Assembly: GCA_020628855.1 (NCBI GenBank)
Contig: JAHDEL010000018.1
Span: forward strand, 1 to 52,133
DNA: 52,133 nt
Source of the DNA: Saprospiraceae bacterium
GTDB lineage: Bacteria > Bacteroidota > Bacteroidia > Chitinophagales > Saprospiraceae
Reading direction: 5' to 3'
The position numbers and the translations under genes were made by a program. Position 1 is the stretch's first letter. The number at the start of each line of letters is the position of its first letter. The notes under the pieces are model-generated. The model was given only the letters and a program-made list of their open reading frames with translations, did not search any database and had not been told where the DNA came from. This document shows, piece after piece, positions 31,601 through 38,149 of this stretch.

Positions 31601-33694
31601 GATGCTACAAGATGTCTCACAATTCTGACTATCGGTTACAGTTACAGAATGGAATCCTGCTGCAAAGTTATTCACAGTCTGACTAGTTGCTCCTGTGCTC
31701 CAACTATAAGAAAAAGGCCCACTTCCACCCGAAATATTAACAATAGCTGAACCATTAGTTTGTCCATGACAAATCACATCGCTAAGTTTTTGAACTGAGC
31801 ATGTAAATACTGGAGGCTCTGTAATATTGAAAGTACAAGTTGATGTACAAGTAGTTGAACCAGTATTTCTAACTGTAATTGTGTAGTTTCCTGGACCAAG
31901 ATTATTAAAGAATCCCGAAGATTGGAAAGCACCTCCATTCAAAGAATACTGATAAGATCCAGTTCCACCAGATCCTGTTGCAGTGATCGTACCATCATTT
32001 GCTCCAAAGCAAGTTACTTGTGTTCCTGTCGTTGTACACATTGGTGCAGAAGGTGAAGTTATGGATGCTGTACAAGTAGAAGTACAACCATCATCGTCTT
32101 GAATTGTCACTGTGTAATTCCCTGCTGACAACCCATTAAAAACATTACTAGATTGGAAATTCGATCCATCAACACTATAGGTATACGGAGAATTACCACC
32201 ACTGCCAGATACAGTAATACTACCATCCATTGCACCACAATCTGTTTCATTAGTAGAAGAAGTGGTACACGAAATACTTGATGCCCCAGATATTGTCCCG
32301 GAGCAAGTACTTTCACAATCATTAGCATCTTTAACAGTAATTGTATAGCTCCCTGCTGCGAGGTTACTAAATGTACTACTTGATTGGTAATTTACTCCAT
32401 CTAGACTATATACAATTGTTCCTGTTCCACCAGATGCAGAAACTAGAATAGAACCATCATTAGCTCCACAACTAGCATCAAATGTCATTAAGGAACAAAT
32501 CAGTTCAAATGGCTCGTTTATAGCAACTTGACAAGTTGTGACACAGTTATCATTATCAGTCACTGTAACAGTATAAACTGTTGGTAATAAGTTAGTTACC
32601 GTTTGAGTGGTAGTGCCTGCGAAATCATCCCACTGATAAGAATATGGTGGTGTTCCGCCAGATGGCATAGCTGTAGCTGTACCGTCATCTGAGAAATAAC
32701 ATGTGAGATCAGTGCTTGAGATAGTGCATGTCAATGTACATGTTATCGTAACATTGATTGTTACACTGGCATAATCATCTTCTGCTGGCACTCCATTATT
32801 CGGTGTACTATCCACATCATTTCCATTGTCTATAGTTATTTCTGCTGCATTGATTATTGTATTATTTTGATAAGTAATATCTATCATGTACTGAATACTT
32901 ATAGCTTGGCTCTGTCCAGCAGGCAGACTTGTAATGGTGAAAACACCAGGACTCGTTTCTGTTACATTAGATATTGTATTGGCATTACTTCCAACATAAT
33001 TAAAGCCAGAACCCGGAAAGTCCGTTACTTGAATGTTATTCGCATTAGCCTGACCTTGGTTCGTCACTAAAATGGTAAAGTTTACTACATCTCCTGGTTC
33101 AATTGTTCCAAAGGTGGTAGTAAACTTAGTCAAAGCTAAGTCATAGGTCGCCTGAACACTGACTGTGACAACTGACTCATCATCGTCCAGCGGATTTCCA
33201 TCTCCATCTTCGTCTACAAAATAATCTTGCATTGGGTCACTATCTATATCATTTCCATCATCAACCAAGATTTGGGCCTTGTTAGAAATGATAGAACCCG
33301 TATATGTATTAGAAATAGTAAAGGTCACATTAAATGTCTCTGATGTGCCTTGAGGAATACTTGAGATAATAAAACCCATAGGGACAGGCTCAGTCACATT
33401 AGCATTACTACTCACGTCACTACCCACATAATTCAATCCACTGTCTGGATTATCCTGGACCTGAATGTTATTAGCATCAATACACCCTTCATTGGTAACA
33501 GTAATTGAATATGTAACAGTCGAACCCGCTGCATAAGGTCCAGAGCTCGTTTCAGCCTTAGTTAATGAAAGATCATATCCTGTAATTGTAATAGGAATAT
33601 AGCTCTCTTCTGCAACAACACTAAAGCTTGCACATAATAAATACAATAGTGCTACTAACGCAGCAAAACGGAAGTTAAATGATATGCTTGTCAT
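19676..33694 (-). CDS. Giant SprB-repeat cell-surface protein with T9SS type A sorting domain
   Basis: A 4672-residue secreted protein, the largest gene here. Approximate order: signal peptide 1-28; DUF11 domains 40-180 and 185-318, with Asp-rich joints (DGNDIDSDP); 46 tandem SprB-type modules 319-3860 of 75-80 residues; a third DUF11 3864-3995; four SdrD-B-like domains starting near 4005, 4123, 4241 and 4365, each opening IGDFVWKDLNADG-like; a fibronectin-like segment near 4483-4580 (LSWRVAQDVDVDYYRIERL); and a type A T9SS sorting domain from LYPNPAINAFTI (about 4586) to the end. SprB is the mobile gliding adhesin of Flavobacterium; this protein shares its repeat type, but also resembles staphylococcal Sdr stalks. 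A long adhesive or filamentous surface protein is the likely role. It is not co-transcribed with neighbours. Repeats make assembly errors possible, yet the frame is intact throughout. Confidence 0.9.
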   Translation of the reverse strand: MTSISFNFRFAALVALLYLLCASFSVVAEESYIPITITGYDLSLTKAETSSGPYAAGSTVTYSITVTNEGCIDANNIQVQDNPDSGLNYVGSDVSSNANVTEPVPMGFIISSIPQGTSETFNVTFTISNTYTGSIISNKAQILVDDGNDIDSDPMQDYFVDEDGDGNPLDDDESVVTVSVQATYDLALTKFTTTFGTIEPGDVVNFTILVTNQGQANANNIQVTDFPGSGFNYVGSNANTISNVTETSPGVFTITSLPAGQSQAISIQYMIDITYQNNTIINAAEITIDNGNDVDSTPNNGVPAEDDYASVTINVTITCTLTCTISSTDLTCYFSDDGTATAMPSGGTPPYSYQWDDFAGTTTQTVTNLLPTVYTVTVTDNDNCVTTCQVAINEPFELICSLMTFDASCGANDGSILVSASGGTGTIVYSLDGVNYQSSSTFSNLAAGSYTITVKDANDCESTCSGTISGASSISCTTSSTNETDCGAMDGSITVSGSGGNSPYTYSVDGSNFQSSNVFNGLSAGNYTVTIQDDDGCTSTCTASITSPSAPMCTTTGTQVTCFGANDGTITATGSGGTGSYQYSLNGGAFQSSGFFNNLGPGNYTITVRNTGSTTCTSTCTFNITEPPVFTCSVQKLSDVICHGQTNGSAIVNISGGSGPFSYSWSTGATSQTVNNFAAGFHSVTVTDSQNCETSCSITINQPTPLTCSTTVNSNACNGNNSGQITATGAGGTAPYTYSLNGGAFQAGFVFQNLGAGNYTITIKDNNDCTSTCTATVTNTAFSCTVTGMDVSCFNGTDGMVTAMPNGGNAPYTFQWDDSMSSNTQSISGLPVGTYSVTITEFGGCTSTCNYTITQPTQLGCTTSTTDVDCSGPNTGSLTVMVTGGTPGYIYSINGVNFQSSPTFNNLAAGMYTVTVRDSENCTITCTGTVGSAGSVSCTANAVDVSCFGGADGVVSVTGFGGQVPYSYSIDGVNFQTSNVFTGLPAAVYSVTIQDNQNCSSTCTTTVNSPPPLSCSTTTTDTNCGASDGTLTVTAVGGNGGFSYSIDGVNYQSSTVFTGLSAATYTVTVVDMDNCTTTCTGVVGSSSGLTCSLTITDTTCGASDGSITVAVSGGASPFSYSIDGVSFQTSPTFNNLGAGFYTIIVQDDNNCTTSCSGTVSSSTDVSCTTSTTDIGDCGMMNGTLTVNGTGGNSPYTYSLDGVNFQSSNTFSGLGAGTYTATIMDDDGCTSTCNGSISAPNAPTCSATSTPESCPGASDGTITAVGMGGSGSYQYSINGTNFQVSGTFTGLTAGNYTITIRLAGSQSCTSTCSATVGGATALVCNVTKLNDVLCNGESNGAASVSSSGGTSPYSYSWSNGSTSSIVNNLSLGTYIVTVTDANGCTNDCSVTISQPTVLSCSATGTDINCATGTLGSISVIGSGGTAPYLYSLNGGAQQAGNLFVNLGVGNYTVEIEDANGCVSTCSAMVSADNFSCSITGMDVTCAGAGDGMATVTPNGGIGPFSFSWNDPAGSSTQTVSNLVPGVYTVTVMDNVGCETACFVSILQPSVLSCNTATTNANNGNNGSITVAGNGGTPSYIYSIDGVNFQSNNVFNNLAPGTYSITIRDSNNCESSCIATVNGNGNITCNATGTNLTDCGLMDGTITATASGGSGTYGYSLDNLDFTNTSGVFTNLGAGNYTVYVVDTNGAMTTCNVTLTAPSAPGCTISGTPITCNGANDGTITIQGTGGSGSYEYSIDGVNYQTNGTFTNLGPGNYGVLVRIVGTQNCISVCNYNLTNPPTMGCAMLKNNDIMCAGEMNGSATVLVSGGVLPYSYAWSNGASTQTVNNLPQGNSSVTVTDDVGCMVVCSVNITAPSALLCSTSVTNGSCSTGSTGSITVTGNGGTPPYMYSLDGVNFQPGNMFVNVSSGSYTVTIKDDNDCLSTCSATITSSSNFSCNISSTDVTCNGGNNGMVTASPQGGSSPYTFDWSNGGNTQSLSNLTAGSYTVTITDNGGCEAVCSVTINQPLPVGCLLSKNNVSCDDGIDGSIMVTPSGGTPPYTYSIDGVNFQSSQVFSNLGAGTYTITIEDAFDCITTCSTTITEPLPVSCTVVTSDESTCGANDGSITATGSGGAGNYTYSIDGINYTSSGAFNGLSAGTYTILVLDANGCMSSCTGTISTPSAPGCTISGTPISCSGANDGTITTQGTGGSGNYEYSIDGVNFQTSGFFNNLGAGTYSVVVRNQGSTTCTSTCTYTLMDPNSLSCSLNLNNNVTCNGGSDGSASISITGGTPPFTFLWSDGSTSSSNSNLSAGIHSVTITDTNSCQTSCSITVTQPTNLTCSLSVDQGNCGTGSQATITVNATGGVPGYLYSLDNGPQQVGNTFSNVSTGNHIVTTEDANGCETTCSIEVMSTNFSCSATGTNVSCFGESDGTATATPIMGSSPYTYAWSNGQTNQTATNLTAGIYSVTITDGNNCMTTCNYTVLQPVELTCALAKTDVSCFGGSDGTISVAAGGGSGGYQYSLDGTVFQNSPSFTNLTFGSYTVTIQDSNGCSTTCSITIINGPTFSCNAVATDASGCGSNDGTITVTPSGGSGGYSFSLDGVNFTNSNGIFTGLNSGLYITYVQDSNGCVISCSATVSSGSSPSCTVSGSDPTCNGGADGSATITGTGGNGTYEYSIDGVNFQSSGFFDNLTAGSYTLTVRIPGNSSCSSTCSIVLNQPSDLMCMAQLNANVSCPGAGDGEATAVVSGGTPPYSYIWDNGATTANVMNLAGGTHSVTVTDSQSCQETCSVNIFEPGVINCSVSAMNVSCAGGSDGTLNVSAFGGNGFFTYSLDGVNFQSSSLFTGLSAGAYTITIKDAQDCTETCSETILDGSTLSCSAIATDESACGSNDGTITVTTPGGSSTFVYSLDGVNFTNTTGVFTGLGAGVYMIYGMDNNGCSSVCSATIIAGAAPMCSVSTSNVTCGGAMDGSIVVNGSGGSGNYEYSIDGVNFQTDNAFNNLDGGNYTVTIREQSNPSCFSVCSAIISEQSGITCQIQIDNDIDCFGDVDGSASVVVNGGISPFAYNWSNGVTTDQITGVASGTYSVTITDLAGCTAECAITFNAPSAMSCAVTATNESDCGTQDGSLNVSASGGTGNYSYSLDNVDYSNTSGVFTNLTAGTYTVFVQDDTGCQTTCSGVISSPNSPACSISGTAVTCNGDTNGSLTVTATGGTGSYEYSIDGTNYQSNASFTNLAAATYTVIVRNQGSTTCLSVCNYTVEEPEIIQCALVITNVTCSGENDGFISVNPIGGVSPYTYLWNTGATTASLQNQQAGAYSCTITDVNNCTQICDGTITEPTTLTCSIAAIDESDCGSGNGQIIVTATGGTPNYLYSIDGVTYQTNNTYIGLSAGNYTITVEDGNACQTTCSATISAPDTPACSLTTIDESCGGSDDGEIIVTATGGSGIYEYSLDDITYQGSNQFVGLGAGNYTVYVRNSGSTTCVSTCMGTIGSGGSTSNCNVLLNNDILCFGENNGSATANPNGGIAPFTYLWSNGNIWQTADNLPAGLNTVTITDDNGCQQVCSVTISEPIELTCIATATDLTDCGSDDGSIQITSSGGTGNRWYSLDNVDYTNTSGLFESLSEGTYTLYVKDENDCVSTCSATVTSPSVPTCTLVASPITCIDANDAVITVNAGGGSDNYEYSLDGGSFQSENFFENLGPGEYTVTVRNIGSLSCTSDCVITIVGPTELFCNATINNQVSCFGGADGSVSVEATGGVGPYTYDWNTGETTTSSDNLVAGDYSVTIIDDHGCEAICAFTISQPEDLVCVTSVIEIDCESLSPGIIIITANGGTGTYEYSIDGENFQGSNAFNNLASGDYTIITRDDLGCETLCSATIADSDCIYDLSLEKIELSSGPYIQGSTIIYGVEVTNDGDVDANLIQFEDIPSSGLNYIGSNASSIADVTEVSSMTFEISSLPVNASIMVELTFEVDQNFEGLSVMNQAQIIADDGDDVDSDPSQDETVDEDGNGLGDDDDEDALEIQLSVQSIGDFVWKDLNADGMQDSGEPGVEDVIVMLMDCDGNGIQMDTTDSNGNYSFENLPLGNYQIQFDLSLLDDACTFTIMNMDGDDILDSDANADGLTNCFQLNPTLTDIHDAGLIGLATVGSLVWIDANGNGIFDSGELPLGGVMVELMDTFDNVVDDMFTDGSGNYLFEDILPGPYYLRFTLPSGYDFTFPFSGSTALDSDVDGSNGTGTTPIFNLETGEQDLDWFAGAFECVTIGSLVWYDAQQNATYDATEDGINGVKVEFYRLWETDNNFELYDFVFTDYNPETDQNGFWKACVPPGTYYYKYIIDVPGYIPVEQNVGSNESIDSDMAIDGSTGEYVYLTGEEHCEYGAGYYHELRYGDRVWYDDNGDGIQDSDESGAPGVEVALYDNLSTFIDMTMSDADGFYQFDSLLAGDYYIHITPPTGYVPTIPNATIEGLDNDIDNTNGMNTSALFEGGAGDVLAMIDAGITTPEVLSATWLGVSVERQGDNNLLSWRVAQDVDVDYYRIERLVSNGAFIPIGQLLATGTSDEFTYSFVDYNCSEPGEYYYRIKAIGFDGTFEYSRIVQINVENQDKAQLVQLYPNPAINAFTITFDVEEQSSLVSINIYNESGALTQSIYKLEQQFNAGEHRVEVDSQDWMRGVYFVECMIGNKLFTEKLILLD
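22106..32740 (-). repeat. Tandem array of 46 SprB-type modules with higher-order order
   Basis: Each module of about 77 residues (231 bases) has the pattern xC-x(6-9)-C-G-x-x-DG-x-I-x-V-x-GG-x-x-x-Y-x-YS, then F-x-N-L-x-A-G-x-Y-T-V-T-I-x-D-x-x-x-C-x-x-x-C. Modules fall into types: D (DESDCG-like, ending in Pro), R (insert of the type RNTGSTTCTSTC), W (YSWSNG, preceded by NND-like residues), Q (YSLNGGAFQAG), W2 (GMDVSC with QWDD or WSNG) and Y (YSIDGVNFQSS). Reading from the N-terminus the order is W2-Y, then DRWQW2YYYY, three times DRWQW2Y, then DRWY, three times DRW, and DRW plus a final module. R modules recur near 31845, 29765, 28385, 27005, 25620, 24690, 24000, 23310 and 22600. Confidence 0.85.
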
Positions 33695-33897
33695 ACACAG
33701 TTATATACGGACTTAACAGTCCAATTCAGTTTTTGAACAATAAATAACTGCTTATAGGGATGAAGCTTTGGGGCTTTAAGCTGCTAATATATTATAATTA
33801 TTTATAATATGATGCGATTATCTCAATAAAATTTAACATATCCTCTTTTGCTTCTCTATCTTCATATAGTATTATTTGTCAAGAAAAGACTAATGTT

Positions 33898-36126
33898 ATG
33901 CGCTTATTACAAATTTTGGTTTTTATTCTCTTATCCACACTGATCATGAGCTGTAAAGTGAATAAACCTAAAACTATTGAACCTACAACAGAAAAAACAG
34001 AGATAAATACACCTAAAATGCTTGAGACTATTAGTAGAAAAGTAACAATGTTGGATGCACCCATTGCACCGAGAGAAGAACATACGATCACAACACATGG
34101 TGATGATAGGATGGACCCTTACTTTTGGATGCGTTTATCAGATGAACAAAAATTACAAGAAAATCCAGATACTCACACTCAAAAAGTACTTGACTATATT
34201 ACTGCTGAAAACGCCTACAAAGCAGAGGCCATGGGTCACTTAGGCGGGCTGGAAGAAAGATTGTTCAACGAAATCGTTGGCAGAATAAAGCAGACCGATG
34301 AGTCTGTTCCTTACAAGTCAAATGGTTACTTCTATATCACTCGCTACGAAGAGGGCAAAGAATATCCTATCTATAGTAGAAAGAAAGGAGATCTTACTAA
34401 TGAAGAAGAAGTGATGATCAATGTCAATGAATTAGCCAAAGACTACAGCTATTACGTTGCCAAGGGTTTGGCTGTCAGTCCAAATAACTCAATGCTTGCT
34501 TATGGCGAGGATACACTAAGTCGAAGAATATACACAATCCGCTTTAAGAACTTGGATACTGGAGAGTACCTAGAAGATGTCATTGAGAATACTACCGGAA
34601 GTGTCACATGGGCTGAAGATAACAAGACTGTTTTCTATACTCGAAAAGATGCTGCATTAAGATCTTTCAAAATATTCAAGCATACTTTGGGTACAGACTC
34701 ATCAGAAGATGTAGAGGTATGGCATGAAGAAGATGAGACCTTTGGAACATTTGTGTACAAGACTAAATCCAAGAAGTACATTGTGATAGGTTCATGGGCA
34801 ACCTTATCCAATGAATACAGATATATTCCTGCTGATCAACCTGATGCGCCATTTCAGATTTTTCAACCTCGAGAAAGAAATCTAGAGTATGGCATTTCGC
34901 ATTATGGAGACAAATGGTATATCAGTACCAACAAGGATAAAGCTGAGAATTTCAAGTTAATGGTATGCCCTGAAGGAAAAACAAGCCAAGAGCATTGGAC
35001 TGACTATATACCGCATCGTGAAGATGCATTGTTACAGGGCGTCGAGATCTTTAAAGATTACCTAGTGCTCTCAGAAAGGATTGATGGTATTTCAAAAGTT
35101 AGAATTCGGTCTTGGGATGGTTCTCAAGATCATTATATTGATTTTGGAGAAGATGCTTATCTCTCTTATGTTAGTCGAAATCCTGAATTTGATTCGGAAG
35201 AAGTCCGAGTCGGATTTACTTCATTGACTACGCCATCAACTACCTATGATTATAACATGAAAGAAAGATCCCTTGAGCTTAAAAAGCAGCAAGAAGTAAT
35301 TGGGGATTTTGACTCATCAAACTATACATCAGAAAGAATAATGGTGAGTGCCAGAGATGGAGTTAAGGTGCCAGTTAGTATTGTTTACAAATCTGACACA
35401 CCTCTAGATGGAACTTCTCCTTTACTTCTGTACGGATATGGTTCCTATGGAAACTCGATGGATCCTTACTTCAGCTCTGTTCGGCTAAGCCTTCTTGATA
35501 GAGGATTTGTTTTTGCTATTGCGCATATTAGAGGTGGACAAGAAATGGGACGTCAATGGTACGAGAATGGTAAATTCTTAAAGAAAAAAAATACCTTCTA
35601 TGACTTTATCGATTGTGGTAAGTACCTAGTAGAAAACAAATATTCAGATCCAGATAGACTATTTGCAATGGGTGGAAGTGCTGGTGGACTTTTAATGGGT
35701 GCTGTAATGAACTATGCTCCTGAACTCTGGAGAGGCGTTATAGCTGCTGTCCCGTTTGTTGATGTGGTATCTACTATGCTGGACGAGACAATTCCACTGA
35801 CAACAGGAGAATTTGATGAGTGGGGAAATCCAAAAGATGAAGAATACTATCATTATATCAAATCGTATAGCCCTTACGACAATGTGGAAGCCAAAGACTA
35901 TCCTGCAACCTTGATTACTACTGGCTTTCATGATTCACAAGTTCAGTATTGGGAACCTTTGAAGTGGATAGCCAAATTGAGAGCAAACAAAACAGATAAC
36001 AATCCTCTCCTACTCCATTGTGAAATGGAAACTGGACATGGAGGTGCATCTGGGAGATTCAAAAGATATAAGGAAACTGCCATGGAATATGCATTCCTCT
36101 TGGACCTAGCAGGTAAAGCCCAGTAG
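33898..36126 (+). CDS. Prolyl oligopeptidase family serine peptidase, lipoprotein
   Basis: S9A family peptidase (protease II/oligopeptidase B group), 742 residues including a lipoprotein signal with lipobox IMSC (Cys19), so it is probably anchored in the periplasm or outer membrane. The N-terminal half is the beta-propeller that gates access, starting with HGDDRMDPYFWMR, a family signature. The catalytic triad is complete: Ser594 in GGSAGG, Asp679 in FHDSQV and His714 in GHGGASG; GYGSYG and HIRGGQEMG provide the oxyanion region. It would cleave short peptides after basic or proline residues; the specificity is not certain. The last base of its stop codon is the first base of the downstream HAD gene. 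Confidence 0.92.
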   Translation: MRLLQILVFILLSTLIMSCKVNKPKTIEPTTEKTEINTPKMLETISRKVTMLDAPIAPREEHTITTHGDDRMDPYFWMRLSDEQKLQENPDTHTQKVLDYITAENAYKAEAMGHLGGLEERLFNEIVGRIKQTDESVPYKSNGYFYITRYEEGKEYPIYSRKKGDLTNEEEVMINVNELAKDYSYYVAKGLAVSPNNSMLAYGEDTLSRRIYTIRFKNLDTGEYLEDVIENTTGSVTWAEDNKTVFYTRKDAALRSFKIFKHTLGTDSSEDVEVWHEEDETFGTFVYKTKSKKYIVIGSWATLSNEYRYIPADQPDAPFQIFQPRERNLEYGISHYGDKWYISTNKDKAENFKLMVCPEGKTSQEHWTDYIPHREDALLQGVEIFKDYLVLSERIDGISKVRIRSWDGSQDHYIDFGEDAYLSYVSRNPEFDSEEVRVGFTSLTTPSTTYDYNMKERSLELKKQQEVIGDFDSSNYTSERIMVSARDGVKVPVSIVYKSDTPLDGTSPLLLYGYGSYGNSMDPYFSSVRLSLLDRGFVFAIAHIRGGQEMGRQWYENGKFLKKKNTFYDFIDCGKYLVENKYSDPDRLFAMGGSAGGLLMGAVMNYAPELWRGVIAAVPFVDVVSTMLDETIPLTTGEFDEWGNPKDEEYYHYIKSYSPYDNVEAKDYPATLITTGFHDSQVQYWEPLKWIAKLRANKTDNNPLLLHCEMETGHGGASGRFKRYKETAMEYAFLLDLAGKAQ

Positions 36127-36827
36127 TGTTGAATAGAAAATACACCGATCTACTTTTTGATCTTGACAATACGCTTATTGATTTCAGTGATGGAAGCTTG
36201 AAAGCTTTGCATAGCTTTTGTCATCATTATCAAATAAAGGATAAACAAGAGTTTATTTCCGTTTATCACAAAATAAACACCCAAATCTGGAAGGAATTCG
36301 AACTCGGTACTATTGATAGTACAACATTACGTAGTAAGAGGTTTGCAGACACTTTCAGCAAACTTAATATGAAGTCATTGGATCCCGTTGAAGCTAATGC
36401 AACTTATCTTGCATTTTTAGTTTCACACTCCACTATAGATACTACAGTTAAGCTCCTACTCGAAAGACTCTCTCAGAAATACAACCTACATATCGTCACC
36501 AATGGATTAAAAGAAGTGCAAAGGGCCCGTCTGAATAAAATCCAAATTGATAGCCTATTTAAGACCATTACTGTTTCTGACGAAATTGGATTTCGGAAAC
36601 CGCAAACAGCTTATTTCGATTATGTATTCGCTCAGATGGACGAGAAGCCTCTCTTAGATGATGTCTTGATTATTGGAGATAGCTTACATTCTGATATTCA
36701 AGGAGGAATCTTATATGGTTTAGATACTTGCTGGATTAATAACAAACCGGATACACAAAATTCCCTTTCTGCAACATATACTTTGTCTTCAGTAAAAGAA
36801 ATAGAAACAGTTTTAAAACCAACATAG
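36126..36827 (+). CDS. YjjG-like HAD family hydrolase (pyrimidine 5'-nucleotidase)
   Basis: A 233-residue haloacid dehalogenase-type phosphatase. Motif I DLDNT gives nucleophile Asp12 and acid Asp14; motif II is VTNG; motif III is the Lys in GFRKPQ; motif IV is GDSLHSD. The FRKPQTAYFDYVF segment is characteristic of the YjjG family of noncanonical pyrimidine nucleotidases, which remove faulty nucleotides such as those bearing damaged bases. Translation starts at GTG 36126, sharing one base with the TAG of the peptidase gene, so the two are translationally coupled; TTG at 36129 is an alternative. Confidence 0.85.
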   Translation: MLNRKYTDLLFDLDNTLIDFSDGSLKALHSFCHHYQIKDKQEFISVYHKINTQIWKEFELGTIDSTTLRSKRFADTFSKLNMKSLDPVEANATYLAFLVSHSTIDTTVKLLLERLSQKYNLHIVTNGLKEVQRARLNKIQIDSLFKTITVSDEIGFRKPQTAYFDYVFAQMDEKPLLDDVLIIGDSLHSDIQGGILYGLDTCWINNKPDTQNSLSATYTLSSVKEIETVLKPT

Positions 36828-36846
36828 CTAATTGAGGAAGCAAGAA

Positions 36847-38145
36847 TTACCTATTCTCTTTCAAAGTCTTTGATATTTTTACCGAGAAAGTACTTCCTGC
36901 ACTAAAGTTGCTAGATACTGAAATATAACCCTTGTGTTTTTCAATGATTTTCTTACAAATTGAAAGACCTATACCTGTGCCTTTAAAATCTTCTTGACTG
37001 TGCAGTCTCTTAAAAATTTTAAATATTTTTTCTTGTTGATCCTCTTTAATTCCTATACCATTATCTGCAAAATGGAAAATATGATATGAGGAATCCTCTT
37101 CATAGCTGATATCTAGGTGCGGTATTGTATTGGCTTCAACAAACTTGATTCCATTACCAATGAGATTTTGAAAAACTAGATAAATTAAATTCTTGTCTGC
37201 TACTAAAGACCTAGGTAAACTCTTTATTTGAATCTTGGCTTGTTTTTCTTCTATTTGGACTGTCAAATCTTCAATCACACCAGCTAACACCTCAGAAGGA
37301 TCGAATTGAGTCAATTGCAATTGTTCGTTATTTATACTGGAAAATTGCAATAAGTTTTCAGTTGTGTCTTGCATTCTTTCTGCTGAATCAGTGATGTACT
37401 CAATGTAGCTCTTCTCATCTGGACTTAATCTCTCATCCAATTCTTCTTCAAGTAAGCCCGAAAAATTAACGATATTTTGAAGCGGAGATCGGAGATCATG
37501 AGCAGCCAAATAAGCATACTGCTCTAACATTTCGTTAGACTCTTCCAGAGCAAGATTTTTATCAGTAAGGTTTTGATTTATTCGTCTAAAAACAAAATTA
37601 ATCTCATAATACACCATGAACAATGAGAAAATAGCAAAGAGAATTTCAATCCAAACAACGACATTGAGCTTCCAAGTAGATAATGCTTCTATTTTAGAAA
37701 CAACTGCATTCATTTTCTTTAGAAAATCATCTTGATGGATTCTGAGGTTTTCAAGATGAGATTCAGAATGCTCTTGATTGGAAATAAGAACTTGAGATTT
37801 TTCAATTAATGGACTCAGGTTTAACAAGTCTTGATGAATTTCCTTTGTTACAGGAAAAGAAACCCAACTGGGGCTGTGCCTTTGTATTAAATCTTGATGA
37901 GCTCCATTCCATGTTTCATATAAGGAATATAAGGACTCTAACTTCACCACACTTTGCGGGTTAAGAGAAGCAGTATAAATATTTACCAGCCTTTGACTTA
38001 ACATTCGTTGCTTACCAGCGACATTAATTATTTGTGCGTCACTTCTCTTTTGGTATAACCAAAATTGAATGAATAATTGGTTAGCAATTATTAAAGCAAG
38101 AGTAATAACAATTACTCTAAAGTAAATCTCATTATTCTTCTTCAC
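36847..38145 (-). CDS. Sensor histidine kinase with PilJ-like extracytoplasmic domain
   Basis: A 432-residue membrane sensor. Transmembrane helices at about 8-30 and 158-182 flank a periplasmic helical domain with GKQRMLSQRL, the signature of the type IV pili methyl-accepting N-terminal (PilJ/NarX-like) domain. A short coiled linker leads to the HisKA domain with phospho-acceptor His216 (AAHDLRSPLQN), then a HATPase domain with N box NLIGNGIKF, DNGIGI and GTGIGLSICKKI. It starts with GTG. The response regulator lies upstream in the same operon, 4 bases apart. The signal is unknown; NarX/PilJ-type domains sense nitrate or small ligands in some proteins, but this cannot be inferred here. Confidence 0.88.
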   Translation of the reverse strand: MKKNNEIYFRVIVITLALIIANQLFIQFWLYQKRSDAQIINVAGKQRMLSQRLVNIYTASLNPQSVVKLESLYSLYETWNGAHQDLIQRHSPSWVSFPVTKEIHQDLLNLSPLIEKSQVLISNQEHSESHLENLRIHQDDFLKKMNAVVSKIEALSTWKLNVVVWIEILFAIFSLFMVYYEINFVFRRINQNLTDKNLALEESNEMLEQYAYLAAHDLRSPLQNIVNFSGLLEEELDERLSPDEKSYIEYITDSAERMQDTTENLLQFSSINNEQLQLTQFDPSEVLAGVIEDLTVQIEEKQAKIQIKSLPRSLVADKNLIYLVFQNLIGNGIKFVEANTIPHLDISYEEDSSYHIFHFADNGIGIKEDQQEKIFKIFKRLHSQEDFKGTGIGLSICKKIIEKHKGYISVSSNFSAGSTFSVKISKTLKENR

Positions 38146-38149
38146 AGAA

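Noticed and set aside
22106-32740. Regular repeats with about 231-base spacing that could suggest a CRISPR array or satellite DNA
   Set aside because: The repeats are in frame, far longer and more variable than CRISPR repeats, and encode SprB-type protein modules in one uninterrupted gene.
20102-33070. Many open frames on the plus strand opposite the giant gene
   Set aside because: They are shadows of the repeated coding sequence, with Cys/Ser/Ile-rich translations that repeat the opposite pattern and have no domain or promoter.
33789-33810. Nine-base A/T-only palindrome upstream of the giant gene
   Set aside because: Its composition makes it likely by chance in an A/T-rich gap; no T tract or promoter box is attached.
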